Positions 49,848-60,161 are shown, counted from the stretch's first letter. The stretch is DNA of 64,000 nucleotides from Pseudomonas sp. RC10 (GCF_038397775.1 NZ_CP151650.1:4960001-5024000); one strand, 5' to 3'. Notes: generated by a model not told the origin, from the sequence alone. A program made the numbers and translations.

Positions 49848-51521
49848 ATGCTCAAACGAATCCTCAAGCACTTCCATTTCTGCTGCGGCCTCGGCGGCGG
49901 CGCCAAGGGCTTCAACAAGGCCAAACCCGTGGTCGGCAACATGCAGGCCGAGTGGCAGTGCATTGGCGGCATAGACGTTGACCCCGCCGGCTTACGCGAC
50001 TTCGAACGACTTTCCGGTGTGCCTGGCACGCTGCTGGATCTGTTCACACGCGGCATGTACACCGCTTTTCACGGTCAGGAGCCGCCAGCTGACTGGGTTG
50101 AAGCAACGCCGGACGATGTCCGCAAAGCCGCAGGCTACCAGCGCCCGAACGCCGTGTTTATCTCCAGCCCGTGCAAGGGCGCGTCGGGGCTGCTGTCCGA
50201 GACGATGAGCCTGACGCCGAAATATCAAGCGCTCAACGAACTGACGCTGCGCTGCGTGTGGCTGATGTGTGAGGCGTGGAAAGACGACCCGGTAGACCTG
50301 ATCGTTTTCGAGAACGTGCCACGCCTGGCCACCCGCGGCCGGCGCCTGTTGGACCAGATCAACCAGCTGCTGAGTTTCTACGGCTACGCGGTCGCTGAAA
50401 CCACGCACGACTGCGGCGAACTGGGTGGCCTGGCCCAGAGCCGCAAACGCTTCCTGCTGGTGGCCCGCCACATCGAGAAGGTGCCGCCGTTCCTGTACGA
50501 ACCGGAAAAGAAGTCGCTCAAGTCCGTGGGAAGCATCCTCGGCCGCATGCCATTGGCGGGTGACGTGGAAGCCGCAGGCCCTATGCACCGTGTACCGGCA
50601 CTGCAATGGAAAACGTGGGTACGGCTTGCCTTGGTCGAAGCCGGTAAAGACTGGCGCTGCCTGAATGATCTGGCGATCGAGGATGGCTATCTGCGCGACT
50701 TCGCGATTGTTCCAGAAGCGTATGCCGGCTATTTGGGGGTCAACGACTGGCGGGACTCGATGGGCACGGTCGCCGGCCGAAGCAGCCCAACCAATGGCGC
50801 GTTCTCGGTGGCAGATCCACGGGCGAAATCTGGCGCGCTGCAGTACCAACAATACGGCGTGCGCCGCTGGGACCAAACGAGCGGCGCGGTCATCGGTGTG
50901 AAGTCGCCCGGGCAAGGGACGTTCAGCGTTGCCGACCCGCGCGACCCTGGTATCGGCCACGCGAAATACAACGTCGCCAAATGGGACGGCGCATCGCGCA
51001 CCGTCATATCAGGCAGCACGACGGGCCAAGGTGCGTTCGCCGTACAGGACCCGCGACCAGGTATGAAGCGCAGCAAGGGTGATGCCTATCTCACCGGCGG
51101 GCATTACGGCGTCGTCGGCTGGAGTGAGCAATGCGGCGCCGTTTCCGCCAGCGCGCGGCAGGACAACGGGCGTTGGTCGGTGGCAGATCCCCGCATGCCC
51201 GAACCCAACGAGCGACTGACTTGCGTGATCGAGAGCCTCGACGGCACATGGCACCGGCCGTTCACCACGCTGGAGCTGGCAGCGCTGCAAAGCCTGCTTG
51301 AGCCAGAAGAGTGGTTCGAACTGGACGGGCTGAGTGACCAGGCATGGCGCGAACGGATCGGAAACGCCGTGCCGCCCGACGCTGCCGAGGCGATTGCCTC
51401 CACCATGGGCACCACCCTGTTGCTGGCCGGCGCCGGCGAGACGTTCATGCTCAGCGCCATGCCGATATGGGTTCAGCCGGTCGCTATTGCGCTCAGTGTC
51501 GCCCAGCACACAACCTCATGA
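49848..51521 (+). CDS. DNA cytosine-5 methyltransferase with internal tandem repeats
   Basis: The 557-residue protein methylates cytosine in DNA. Motifs: I FCCGLGGGAKGF (residue 11), IV SSPCKGAS with catalytic Cys109, VI ENVPRL (155), VIII QSRKRFLLVA (197) and X RIGNAVPPDAA (503). Between VIII and X lie four about 30-residue repeats ending in FSVADPR or close variants, at residues 298-325, 336-365, 374-403 and 420-449, where the target recognition domain should be. The start at 49848 precedes motif I. It may protect phage DNA from host restriction. Confidence 0.9.
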   Translation: MLKRILKHFHFCCGLGGGAKGFNKAKPVVGNMQAEWQCIGGIDVDPAGLRDFERLSGVPGTLLDLFTRGMYTAFHGQEPPADWVEATPDDVRKAAGYQRPNAVFISSPCKGASGLLSETMSLTPKYQALNELTLRCVWLMCEAWKDDPVDLIVFENVPRLATRGRRLLDQINQLLSFYGYAVAETTHDCGELGGLAQSRKRFLLVARHIEKVPPFLYEPEKKSLKSVGSILGRMPLAGDVEAAGPMHRVPALQWKTWVRLALVEAGKDWRCLNDLAIEDGYLRDFAIVPEAYAGYLGVNDWRDSMGTVAGRSSPTNGAFSVADPRAKSGALQYQQYGVRRWDQTSGAVIGVKSPGQGTFSVADPRDPGIGHAKYNVAKWDGASRTVISGSTTGQGAFAVQDPRPGMKRSKGDAYLTGGHYGVVGWSEQCGAVSASARQDNGRWSVADPRMPEPNERLTCVIESLDGTWHRPFTTLELAALQSLLEPEEWFELDGLSDQAWRERIGNAVPPDAAEAIASTMGTTLLLAGAGETFMLSAMPIWVQPVAIALSVAQHTTS

Positions 51522-51530
51522 TCGTCAGGG

Positions 51531-52130
51531 TCAGCTCTTCCCATCATCTGCAGATAGAGAGTAAAGGCCACCACCACTGGTGGAAAATGGACTTTCACCT
51601 AACCCGCTCGATGAGTTTAGTTCGGTGACAAGTAGTTTGACGTCGTTAAGAGCTGACTCCGCGGCTTCGGGAGTCACCACCGATCGCCATCCTGAAACAT
51701 CGAAACTAAGCGCTAGGGGAATGGTTCTATCTTGCGTATCAACGTCAATTTCGTTGTTCTCTGTTCGTCCGTGTGCCATGGAGTTTCGAAAATTCAATAG
51801 CTGCGCGACAACGGGATATACATCCTCAATGCTTGCTGGAGGTAACCCACAAAGCTTGCGAAGCTTTTTGTATTTTTTCCAAATACTGTCTTTCTCGAAG
51901 CTTTTGAATGAGTCCTTTAAAAGGATTTCCCCAAGATGGTTCAGGTAGGCCTCCACAGTGAAAGCGGCCATCACAAGGCTATTCAATGATTCGTAGAAGC
52001 TCCCGTCCTCAATCTCCTTAGCCGTTCTAAGCGAGCGCCTAGCGCTCGCGAAGAATATTGAGAACGTCAAAACCTTCTGTCTTCCGCGCAATCGAGGCAC
52101 ATCGTCACTCCTGTTTTTTATCAGCGCCAA
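51531..52130 (-). CDS. HEPN-like cargo protein
   Basis: The 199-residue helical protein has NSLVMAAFTVEAYLNHLGEIL and LLNFRNSMAHGRTENNE, giving an RN-x3-H (R115, H120) motif as in HEPN RNase-type proteins. It is on the strand opposite to the operon and its DNA is visibly more AT-rich than its neighbours, which marks it as an acquired cargo gene. A defence or toxin function is possible but inferred. Confidence 0.65.
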   Translation of the reverse strand: MALIKNRSDDVPRLRGRQKVLTFSIFFASARRSLRTAKEIEDGSFYESLNSLVMAAFTVEAYLNHLGEILLKDSFKSFEKDSIWKKYKKLRKLCGLPPASIEDVYPVVAQLLNFRNSMAHGRTENNEIDVDTQDRTIPLALSFDVSGWRSVVTPEAAESALNDVKLLVTELNSSSGLGESPFSTSGGGLYSLSADDGKS

Positions 52131-52179
52131 CTAAACCCTATCGCTTTCCAGATATCCACAATTAGTGGAAAGGATCCTC

Positions 52180-52551
52180 ATGAACCCTATCGCCCAACAG
52201 GCCCTTAATCGGGCGCTGCGCTTCCCCGTGTCCATCATTCCACCATCAGCAACGCCCAAGCCACAGCGTGAACCGGCCGCACCAACGCCCGCTCCGGCGC
52301 CGGTGGCGATTCCAGCGCCTGCCTTCGCCATACCTGGCAAACCAGACGCGCCGCCAAGGATCGACCGATTCGGTTTTATGGAGGGCAAGAACTACGCCCT
52401 CGACGCCGTCAGGTCCATGACCGCGCTGCTGTCGCGACCAGAGGGGCGGCAAGAAATCATCCAGAACCTGAAACGCGCGAGCGCGGGACGACCGGTCAGC
52501 CAGGCGCTGGGCATCTGGACAGTTATCGAAGCGATCGAGGCTGCAGCATGA
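52180..52551 (+). CDS. Hypothetical protein with Pro/Ala-rich linker
   Basis: The 123-residue protein has a short N-terminal helix, a Pro/Ala linker (AAPTPAPAPVAIPAPAFAIP) and a helical C-terminal domain (YALDAVRSMTALLSRPEGRQ). It overlaps the next gene by 4 bp. Function unknown. Confidence 0.65.
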   Translation: MNPIAQQALNRALRFPVSIIPPSATPKPQREPAAPTPAPAPVAIPAPAFAIPGKPDAPPRIDRFGFMEGKNYALDAVRSMTALLSRPEGRQEIIQNLKRASAGRPVSQALGIWTVIEAIEAAA

Positions 52552-53090
52552 AAGAGCGTCCGATTCTATTTTCGGCCCCGATGGTGCGCGCCATCGTGGA
52601 TGGCAGCAAGACGGTGACGCGGCGTGAAGTGAAGAAGCGCGCAGCGCTTGATTGCTTGGCCGCTGGATTTGAACCTGCTTTTCTGACGCTGTCCGGCAAT
52701 GCTGACCTTTGTCCCTACGGCCAGCCGGGCGACCGATTGTGGGTGCGGGAGACTTGGGCGGAGGTCGGCATCGCGCAAGCCGACCCAGACAAAAAATGGT
52801 TCGTGTATAGGGAGTGCGACAACCTGACCGATTACGGCGGGCCATGGAAGCCCAGCATTTTCATGCCGCGCCGAGCCTGCCGCATCCTGCTGGAGATCAC
52901 CGCAGTGCGGGTGGAGCGGCTGCAGGACATAACCCAGGAACAGGCAGAGTTGGAAGGTGTTGCGTGTGATATGTCGGCCTGGACATTCAGAGACCACTTT
53001 CAACAGCTATGGGAAGCTATCAACGGCGCCGGAGCCTGGAACGCGAACCCGTGGGTCTGGGCCGTCGAGTTCAAACGGGTGAAGCCATGA
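52548..53090 (+). CDS. ASCH-like phage protein
   Basis: The 180-residue protein starts RPILFSAPMVRAIVDGSKTVTRR and contains YGQPGDRLWVRETWAEV, RRACRILLEITAVRVERLQD and WEAINGAGAWNANPWVWAVEF, a layout typical of ASCH-like phage proteins that probably bind RNA or modified nucleotides. It overlaps the next gene by 4 bp. Confidence 0.8.
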   Translation: MKERPILFSAPMVRAIVDGSKTVTRREVKKRAALDCLAAGFEPAFLTLSGNADLCPYGQPGDRLWVRETWAEVGIAQADPDKKWFVYRECDNLTDYGGPWKPSIFMPRRACRILLEITAVRVERLQDITQEQAELEGVACDMSAWTFRDHFQQLWEAINGAGAWNANPWVWAVEFKRVKP

Positions 53091-53314
53091 CTGCCTTTCG
53101 CCGCAAAACCAGCCTACACGGGCGCCCGATGCGCCCGCTCAATCACCCGGTGATCTGCGACCAATGCGGGCGGCAACGCGCCCGCGGCAATCACAAAAAA
53201 TGCAGCAAGGCACGGCAGCTCGCTTCGCAGATAGAGCCGTACAAACCATGCACAGCTTTTGAGAATGCCTGGTTAATGGTCGAGCCTGAGATATTTAGCG
53301 AAACGATCATCTAG
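53087..53314 (+). CDS. Small zinc-finger-like protein with replaced C-terminus
   Basis: The 75-residue protein MTAFRRKTSLHGRPMRPLNH has a CDQCG knuckle and a later Cys (KKCSKARQ), as in small phage zinc proteins. Its last 20 residues lie in the region overlapping the opposite-strand gene at 53273 and do not look like the family, suggesting the original end was replaced when that gene arrived. Confidence 0.6.
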   Translation: MTAFRRKTSLHGRPMRPLNHPVICDQCGRQRARGNHKKCSKARQLASQIEPYKPCTAFENAWLMVEPEIFSETII

Positions 53315-53773
53315 GCTATTAAAGTACCCAATAAGCCTATGTTTTGCTTCACGGTTTTTTTGAATCTCCTTGGTCCTTTCTTCACCGGGCGGTGCACCAT
53401 GCAATACGCCTTCGGTTCGACTTAACTCAACCAGTTCCGCCCAGATATCTTCTTTTAAAAAGCTTGTTAATGCTTGATCGAACAACCATTGAGCAGCGGC
53501 GATGCCAGCCAGATAGCGCATCTCTAGATCCTGAGATGTCCCACCGGTCGCGAAAATTTCGCCCAACGCTGATTTTGTAGCGTCATAAACCGCTATCCGT
53601 CGATCAAATAAATCCAACTTGAGCTTTTTTCGGTTGGTGTCCCACTGACGATAGGCGATGTAGATGCCCGTCGCGGCAACAATAGACGTCATACCTGCGG
53701 TAGCGAGAGGTACCAAACTTTCACTCGTCTGTTGGGTGAGCTTTAACACCATAGGCCAGCCGCAGTAATCCAT
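53273..53773 (-). CDS. Single-TM membrane protein (cargo gene)
   Basis: The 166-residue protein has one N-terminal membrane segment (LATAGMTSIVAATGIYIAY) at about residues 25-43, followed by RQWDTNRKKLKLDLFDRRIAVYDA and a helical cytoplasmic part. This layout (TM, then QW...KLxLxLFxRR) is common in uncharacterised membrane proteins of mobile elements. It is opposite in strand to the operon and overlaps the preceding gene by 42 bp. Function unknown. Confidence 0.65.
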   Translation of the reverse strand: MDYCGWPMVLKLTQQTSESLVPLATAGMTSIVAATGIYIAYRQWDTNRKKLKLDLFDRRIAVYDATKSALGEIFATGGTSQDLEMRYLAGIAAAQWLFDQALTSFLKEDIWAELVELSRTEGVLHGAPPGEERTKEIQKNREAKHRLIGYFNSLDDRFAKYLRLDH

Positions 53774-53830
53774 ATGAAATCCTTCCATTTTTGAAATGTT
53801 TCGACGCCATCAGGCGACGCGGAGTAAACA

Positions 53831-54070
53831 ATGAATCACACCAATCACGAAGTCGAATTCATCAAACTGCCGGAAGTGAAGAAGCTGACCGGCTACGGCA
53901 CTACCAAGCTTTATGAGCTGGTGAACACCGGCCTGTTTCCCGCGCAAGTGAAACACGGCGCCAAGTCAGTTTTCTGGATCAAGTCCGAGGTTCTGGAGTG
54001 GAACCGGGAGCAGGTAGAGGCGTGCCGGAATCCCCGCCCGGTCCGGGTGGAAGAGCGCCAGTCGGCCTGA
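53831..54070 (+). CDS. AlpA-family excisionase/regulator
   Basis: The 79-residue protein EFIKLPEVKKLTGYGTTKLYELVNTGLFPAQVKHG is a MerR-like winged helix of the AlpA type. Next to a P4-type integrase it probably acts as the recombination directionality factor. It converges with the integrase gene and the two overlap by 92 bp in antisense. Confidence 0.88.
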   Translation: MNHTNHEVEFIKLPEVKKLTGYGTTKLYELVNTGLFPAQVKHGAKSVFWIKSEVLEWNREQVEACRNPRPVRVEERQSA

Positions 54071-55310
54071 TCCACTTATCCCACGGGTGGCCAGCCTCCA
54101 GCCAGTCCAAATAGTCAGCCCAGTCCTGCATCATCCCCCGCCGCTGTTCAACGTACTCGGCGTGGTTGTAACTCCCCCGCACTTTGTTTTCCCCCGCATG
54201 GGAAAGCTGCGCCTCGATCCAATCCGCGTTGTAACCCATCTCATTGAGGGCAGTTGAAACGGTCCCGCGCAAGCCGTGGCCCGTCAGCTTGCCCTCATAT
54301 CCCATTCGCTTGATGGCCATGTTTACGGTGTTCTCACTCATCATCTTGCTCGGATCATTCCGACCAGTGAAGACGAGCTTGCAACGCCCGGTCATGCTGA
54401 GCACCTCCCGCACCACCCCAACCGCCTGCCGCGACAGCGGCACCAGATACGGCGGAACCTCCCCACTTTCTGTACGAACACGGCTTTGCAGCTGCTTCAC
54501 CCCTTCCGGGGGCACGCGCCATATGGCGTCTTCGAGATCGAACTGCCCAGGCGATGCTGACCGAGCTTCGATCGTTCGGACCATCGTCAGCAGCATTAAT
54601 CGAATAGCGCTTTTGGTGAACACCGAAATCTGTGAGGCCTTCAGCTTGCGCAGGAACTCACCGAGTTCGTGCATACGCAGGATGGGGTTGTGCTCAACCG
54701 GTGGCTGGATGGCTGCGACGATATCGATGTCAGAGGCTGGGTTGACCTCAATGACGCCCTCGGCAATGCCGTAGCGGAAAATTTCGTTGAGCCAGCCCCG
54801 GCACTTTTCAGCGACATGCAAGGCGCCTCGCGCTTCGATCTTGCGCACGGTTTTTAGTACATCTGCACGTGTGACCTGGTCGATCGGCAAACGGCCAAGC
54901 GACGGAATCAGGTCCTTGTCCAAATAGCGCCGGGATTGTTCCTTGCTCCCCTTCTTGGCGTTCGTCAGCCGAAGGGCTTTGAAGTTGTGCCAGCGGTTGG
55001 CGACAGCTTCGAATGTGTTTTCCACGCGCTGGCCAGCTTCGATCTGTGCCTTCCGTCTCTCAAGCCGGGGGTCCAGCCCTTTGGCTACCAACGTCCGCGC
55101 CTGGTCGCGGAGGTCGCGCGCGTCACGAAGGGAGATTTCTGGATAGGTGCCGAGGGAGATGCGCGGCTGCTTGCCGTGCCAGGAAAAGCGGAAGTGCCAG
55201 GCCTTTGTGCCCTTCGCAGCAACAAACAGTGCCAGACCGTCGCTATCGGTCAGGGAGTAGTCTTTGTCTTTGGGCTTGGCTTGCCTGACGGCCGTGTCAG
55301 TGAGGGGCAT
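53979..55310 (-). CDS. int: P4-type tyrosine integrase
   Basis: The 443-residue protein catalyses site-specific insertion at tRNA-Leu. The N-terminal DUF4102-like arm domain (LTDTAVRQAKPKDKDYSLTDSDG) binds arm sites. The catalytic part shows Arg in MVRTIEARS, HxxR in TGHGLRGTVST, His in QLSHAGE and the nucleophile Tyr in RGSYNHAEY. The C-terminus carries an extra Pro/Gly tail overlapping the AlpA gene. Transcription runs away from the tRNA side into the prophage. Confidence 0.95.
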   Translation of the reverse strand: MPLTDTAVRQAKPKDKDYSLTDSDGLALFVAAKGTKAWHFRFSWHGKQPRISLGTYPEISLRDARDLRDQARTLVAKGLDPRLERRKAQIEAGQRVENTFEAVANRWHNFKALRLTNAKKGSKEQSRRYLDKDLIPSLGRLPIDQVTRADVLKTVRKIEARGALHVAEKCRGWLNEIFRYGIAEGVIEVNPASDIDIVAAIQPPVEHNPILRMHELGEFLRKLKASQISVFTKSAIRLMLLTMVRTIEARSASPGQFDLEDAIWRVPPEGVKQLQSRVRTESGEVPPYLVPLSRQAVGVVREVLSMTGRCKLVFTGRNDPSKMMSENTVNMAIKRMGYEGKLTGHGLRGTVSTALNEMGYNADWIEAQLSHAGENKVRGSYNHAEYVEQRRGMMQDWADYLDWLEAGHPWDKWIRPTGALPPGPGGDSGTPLPAPGSTPEPRT

Positions 55311-55407
55311 TAGTACATCACCAGAAGGGTCGAATTGTCGATGTACTGGCGAATGTACTAGAAAAGCGCGGAAGGTAGCGAATGAACGCGAAACGCTGCG
55401 AAAGAAA

Positions 55408-55428
55408 AAGGCCGCTCTAGGCGGCCTT
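55408..55428 (-). terminator. Phage-borne terminator for the tRNA transcript
   Basis: The stem AAGGCCGC-TCTAG-GCGGCCTT has a T run on the minus strand. Its core GCCGCTCTAGGCGGC differs by one base from the native terminator at 3361-3375, and it lies at nearly the same distance from the att repeat. Confidence 0.8.
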
Positions 55429-55473
55429 CTTTCTGGTTTCGCGAACCTTAGCGAAAGGCTGCGAAACTAAGTA

Positions 55474-55490
55474 TGGTGCGGACGGAGAGA
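55474..55490. repeat. attR, 17-bp core within the tRNA-Leu 3' end
   Basis: Identical to 3420-3436; it forms the last 17 nt of the intact tRNA gene including CCA. Confidence 0.92.
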
Positions 55491-55558
55491 CTCGAACTCT
55501 CACACCTTGCGGCGCTGGAACCTAAATCCAGTGTGTCTACCAATTCCACCACATCCGC
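55474..55558 (-). tRNA. tRNA-Leu (anticodon TAG)
   Basis: An 85-nt class II tRNA with encoded CCA. The acceptor stem GCGGATG pairs with CGTCCGC, and the anticodon loop TTTAGGT lies between CTGGA and TCCAG. It is intact because the prophage supplies an identical 3' end. Confidence 0.96.
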
Positions 55559-55615
55559 GTTTGAAGCGCTTAAAGCAAAGGCGCCAGATTATGCATCTGG
55601 CGCCTTTTTCGAATA

Positions 55616-55692
55616 TGGGGTGGACGAAGGGGATCGAACCCTCGACAACGGGAGTCACAATCCCGTGCTCTACCAACTGAGCTACGCCCACC
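55616..55692 (-). tRNA. tRNA-His (anticodon GTG)
   Basis: 77 nt with encoded CCA. The anticodon loop is TTGTGAC. It has the extra G at position -1 pairing with C73, diagnostic for tRNA-His. Confidence 0.96.
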
Positions 55693-55731
55693 ATCTAGCG
55701 TTGTAACTTACTTGTGCCAAAGCTGCCTTTA

Positions 55732-55808
55732 TGGCGCACCCGGCAGGACTCGAACCTGCGACCATCCGCTTAGAAGGCGGATGCTCTATCCAGCTGAGCT
55801 ACGGGCGC
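55732..55808 (-). tRNA. tRNA-Arg (anticodon TCT)
   Basis: 77 nt with encoded CCA. The anticodon loop TTCTAAG lies between TCCGCC and GGCGGA. It is first in the three-tRNA cluster transcribed toward the prophage. Confidence 0.96.
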
Positions 55809-56117
55809 TTGGTTAATCTGCATTCTTACGACTGCAAATTAAGAGCTTTCAATCACGCTGAGCCGATTTGAACTCTACCTGACTTATTCAACCTTTCGAC
55901 CTGACTCACCGCTTTCGGCTTATCCTGTGTGGGGTTGTGCCCGACAAGTGCGACGAATCTTATAGACGGCCTCAAAGGTCGTCAACACTTTTTTCTAAAA
56001 AATTCAGTTAATTAAAGGGGTTAGCTTATTAAGCGGACCAACCGCCTTTGCCCTTGCGTCAGGTCATGCGAGAATGCGCGCTCTTTTTCCCTCCCTTCCG
56101 ATGGTTAATCACGCGTA
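55809..56117. other. Intergenic region between tRNA-Arg and folD
   Basis: No gene is supported. It must hold the divergent promoters of the tRNA cluster (minus) and folD (plus). An AT-rich stretch (CTTTTTTCTAAAAAATTCAG, about 55988-56007) lies in it, but I cannot assign boxes with confidence. Confidence 0.5.
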
Positions 56118-56972
56118 ATGACTGCAAAACTAATAGACGGCAAAGCGATCGCAGCCAGCCTGCGCCAGCAGATCGCCCAACGAGTTGCCGAACGTCGCGA
56201 GCAAGGGCTGCGTACGCCGGGCCTCGCGGTGATTCTGGTCGGCAGCGACCCCGCCTCTCAGGTTTACGTCTCGCACAAACGCAAAGACTGTGAAGAGGTC
56301 GGCTTTATCTCCCGGGCCTACGACCTGCCCAGCGAAACCACCCAGACCGAGCTGACCGAGCTGATCGACAGCCTCAACGACGACCCCGCCATTGACGGCA
56401 TCCTGTTGCAACTGCCGCTGCCGGAGCATCTGGATTCGTCGCCACTGCTGGAACGCATCCGTCCTGATAAAGACGTCGATGGTTTCCACCCTTATAACGT
56501 CGGGCGTCTGGCCCAGCGTATTCCGCTGCTGCGCCCTTGCACGCCGAAAGGCATCATGACCCTGCTGGAAAGCACCGGCGTTGACCTTTACGGGAAAGAT
56601 GCCGTGGTGGTGGGCGCGTCCAACATCGTCGGTCGTCCGATGGCCATGGAGTTGCTGCTGGCTGGCTGCACCGTGACCGTGACCCATCGCTTCACCCAGG
56701 ACCTGGCGGGCCATGTTGGCCGTGCTGATCTGGTGGTGGTGGCAGCGGGCAAGCCGGGACTGGTCAAGGGCGAGTGGATCAAGGAAGGCGCGATCGTGAT
56801 CGACGTCGGCATCAACCGTCAGGACGACGGCAAGCTGGTGGGCGACGTGGTGTACGAGACTGCCCTGCCCCGCGCAGGCTGGATTACACCGGTGCCAGGC
56901 GGCGTTGGCCCGATGACCCGCGCATGCCTGCTGGAGAACACCCTTTACGCAGCGGAAACGCTGCACGGTTGA
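56118..56972 (+). CDS. folD: Bifunctional methylenetetrahydrofolate dehydrogenase / methenyltetrahydrofolate cyclohydrolase
   Basis: FolD interconverts 5,10-methylene- and 10-formyl-tetrahydrofolate for purine and formyl-Met synthesis. The 284-residue protein has the catalytic Lys in [15 protein letters not shown] (YxxxK), the [14 protein letters not shown] signature near residue 100 and the [16 protein letters not shown] signature near the C-terminus, with NADP-binding [11 protein letters not shown]. Its normal neighbour in Pseudomonas is this tRNA cluster. Confidence 0.97.
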   Translation: MTAKLIDGKAIAASLRQQIAQRVAERREQGLRTPGLAVILVGSDPASQVYVSHKRKDCEEVGFISRAYDLPSETTQTELTELIDSLNDDPAIDGILLQLPLPEHLDSSPLLERIRPDKDVDGFHPYNVGRLAQRIPLLRPCTPKGIMTLLESTGVDLYGKDAVVVGASNIVGRPMAMELLLAGCTVTVTHRFTQDLAGHVGRADLVVVAAGKPGLVKGEWIKEGAIVIDVGINRQDDGKLVGDVVYETALPRAGWITPVPGGVGPMTRACLLENTLYAAETLHG

Positions 56973-56992
56973 TCGAGGCGGTCTGCACATGA

Positions 56993-57021
56993 AAAACGGC
57001 ACCCGAGGGTGCCGTTTTTTT
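56993..57021 (+). terminator. folD terminator
   Basis: The stem AACGGCACCC-GAG-GGTGCCGTT is followed by seven T. Confidence 0.9.
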
Positions 57022-57040
57022 ATGCGTTTAGCCGATGATC

Positions 57041-57134
57041 CCTGTAGGAGCGAATTTATTCGCGATTGGCCAGTACATCCGACATGGTTCCATCGTCCGT
57101 ACCGACGTCTCGCGAATGAATTCGCTCCTACAGG
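57041..57134. repeat. REPIN-like element (paired REP sequences)
   Basis: The inverted copies CCTGTAGGAGCGAATTTATT and its partner reading (on the minus strand) CCTGTAGGAGCGAATTCATT lie about 50 bp apart in opposite orientation. This is the classic Pseudomonas GTAGGAGCGA REP doublet between convergent genes. Confidence 0.88.
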
Positions 57135-57188
57135 TTCCGCCCACGCCCTCCTGCACGATCGAGTAGGGCTTGAGGGCCGATCCAAGGT

Positions 57189-58994
<1,806 letters not shown>

Positions 58995-59075
58995 AGACAC
59001 CTCCAGTGTTGATTCTTATGTAGTCCCGCTTTGCAAATCCTGCCAATCGACCTGCCACGACAGGCCGGCCAGCTT

Positions 59076-59348
59076 TCAACCCCAACGCATCACCACCAAC
59101 AGCCAGACCAGGGACAGCCCCGAGGCGACCCAGATGCTCCAGTCGGTCGCGCCAATCACCAGCAAATGCAGGTAGGCGCTGCCGAGAAGACCGATGAACA
59201 GCCGGTCGCCACGGGTGGTGGCAATCGGCAGAAAACCGCGACGTTCGATGCTCGCCGAGCGCAGTTCCCAAACGGTCATCGCAGCCAGAATGGCAGCGAT
59301 GGACGCAAAGAAAATGGCGGTCGGCAGTGTCCAGGACATCCACTCCAT
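59076..59348 (-). CDS. DUF2160 small membrane protein (GlpU-like)
   Basis: The 90-residue protein has three or so membrane segments (LPTAIFFASIAAILAAMTVW, LFIGLLGSAYLHLLVIGA, IWVASGLSLVWLLVV). DUF2160 proteins accompany this transporter type; their role is unknown. It lies between the second permease and the binding protein genes, 12 bp after the permease. Confidence 0.85.
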   Translation of the reverse strand: MEWMSWTLPTAIFFASIAAILAAMTVWELRSASIERRGFLPIATTRGDRLFIGLLGSAYLHLLVIGATDWSIWVASGLSLVWLLVVMRWG

Positions 59349-59360
59349 TTTTTCGACTCC

Positions 59361-60161
59361 TCAGACACGACCAAGGGCGAAACCCTTGACCACGTGATTG
59401 CGAACGAACCAGATCACCAGCATGCCCGGCAGGATGGTCAACACTCCCGCTGCCGCCAACACGCCCCAGTCGATCCCCGATGCCGACACCGTGCGGGTCA
59501 TCACCGCCGCGATCGGCTTGGCGTTGACCGATGTCAGTGTCCGCGCCAGCAGCAGCTCGACCCACGAGAACATGAAGCAGAAAAACGCCGTGACACCGAT
59601 CCCCGAACCAATCAACGGGATGAAAATTTTCCCGAAGAACTTGGGGAAGCTGTACCCGTCGATGTAGGCCGTTTCGTCGATCTCCTTCGGCACGCCAGAC
59701 ATGAAGCCTTCGAGAATCCATACCGCCAAAGGCACGTTGAACAGGCAGTGCGCCAACGCGACGGCGATGTGGGTGTCGAACAGGCCAATCGACGAATACA
59801 GCTGGAAAAAGGGCAACAGGAACACCGCCGGTGGCGCCATGCGGTTGGTCAGCAGCCAGAAAAACAAGTGCTTGTCGCCGAGGAAACGATAGCGGGAAAA
59901 CGCGTAAGCAGCAGGCAATGCCACGCTCAGCGATATCACGGTATTCAGGCAAACGTAGTACAGCGAGTTGATATAGCCGCTGTACCAGCTCTCGTCGGTG
60001 AAGATCACCTTGTAGTTCGCCAGGGTGAAATCCTGGGGAAACAGCGTCAGACCGCCGAGGATTTCGGTGTTGGTCTTGAAGGACATGTTCACCAGCCAGT
60101 AGATCGGGACCAGCAGAAACAGCAGGTAGATCCACAGCGGCACGACTTTACGAAGATTCAT
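59361..60161 (-). CDS. ABC transporter permease (GlpQ-like)
   Basis: The 266-residue inner-membrane protein starts VVPLWIYLLFLLVPIYWLVN and has six predicted membrane segments. The ATPase-docking EAA loop is seen in VPKEIDETAYIDGYSFPKFF, near residue 165. It is of the MalG/UgpE type. The start at 60161 lies 10 bp after the first permease. Confidence 0.92.
   Translation of the reverse strand: MNLRKVVPLWIYLLFLLVPIYWLVNMSFKTNTEILGGLTLFPQDFTLANYKVIFTDESWYSGYINSLYYVCLNTVISLSVALPAAYAFSRYRFLGDKHLFFWLLTNRMAPPAVFLLPFFQLYSSIGLFDTHIAVALAHCLFNVPLAVWILEGFMSGVPKEIDETAYIDGYSFPKFFGKIFIPLIGSGIGVTAFFCFMFSWVELLLARTLTSVNAKPIAAVMTRTVSASGIDWGVLAAAGVLTILPGMLVIWFVRNHVVKGFALGRV

Larger units (their letters stand above)
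3420..55490. mobile_element. Complete lambda-like siphoviral prophage integrated in tRNA-Leu
   Basis: The element is bounded by a perfect 17-bp direct repeat (TGGTGCGGACGGAGAGA at 3420-3436 and 55474-55490) identical to the tRNA-Leu 3' end. It carries every expected module: integrase and AlpA-like excisionase, repressor/cro/cII, replication genes, recombination genes, terminase, portal, capsid, a long-tail tape measure, tail fibres, holin and endolysin. The 1,879-residue tape measure implies a long non-contractile tail. No broken structural gene was seen, so it may be inducible. The flanking host genes are contiguous in other Pseudomonas. Confidence 0.95.
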
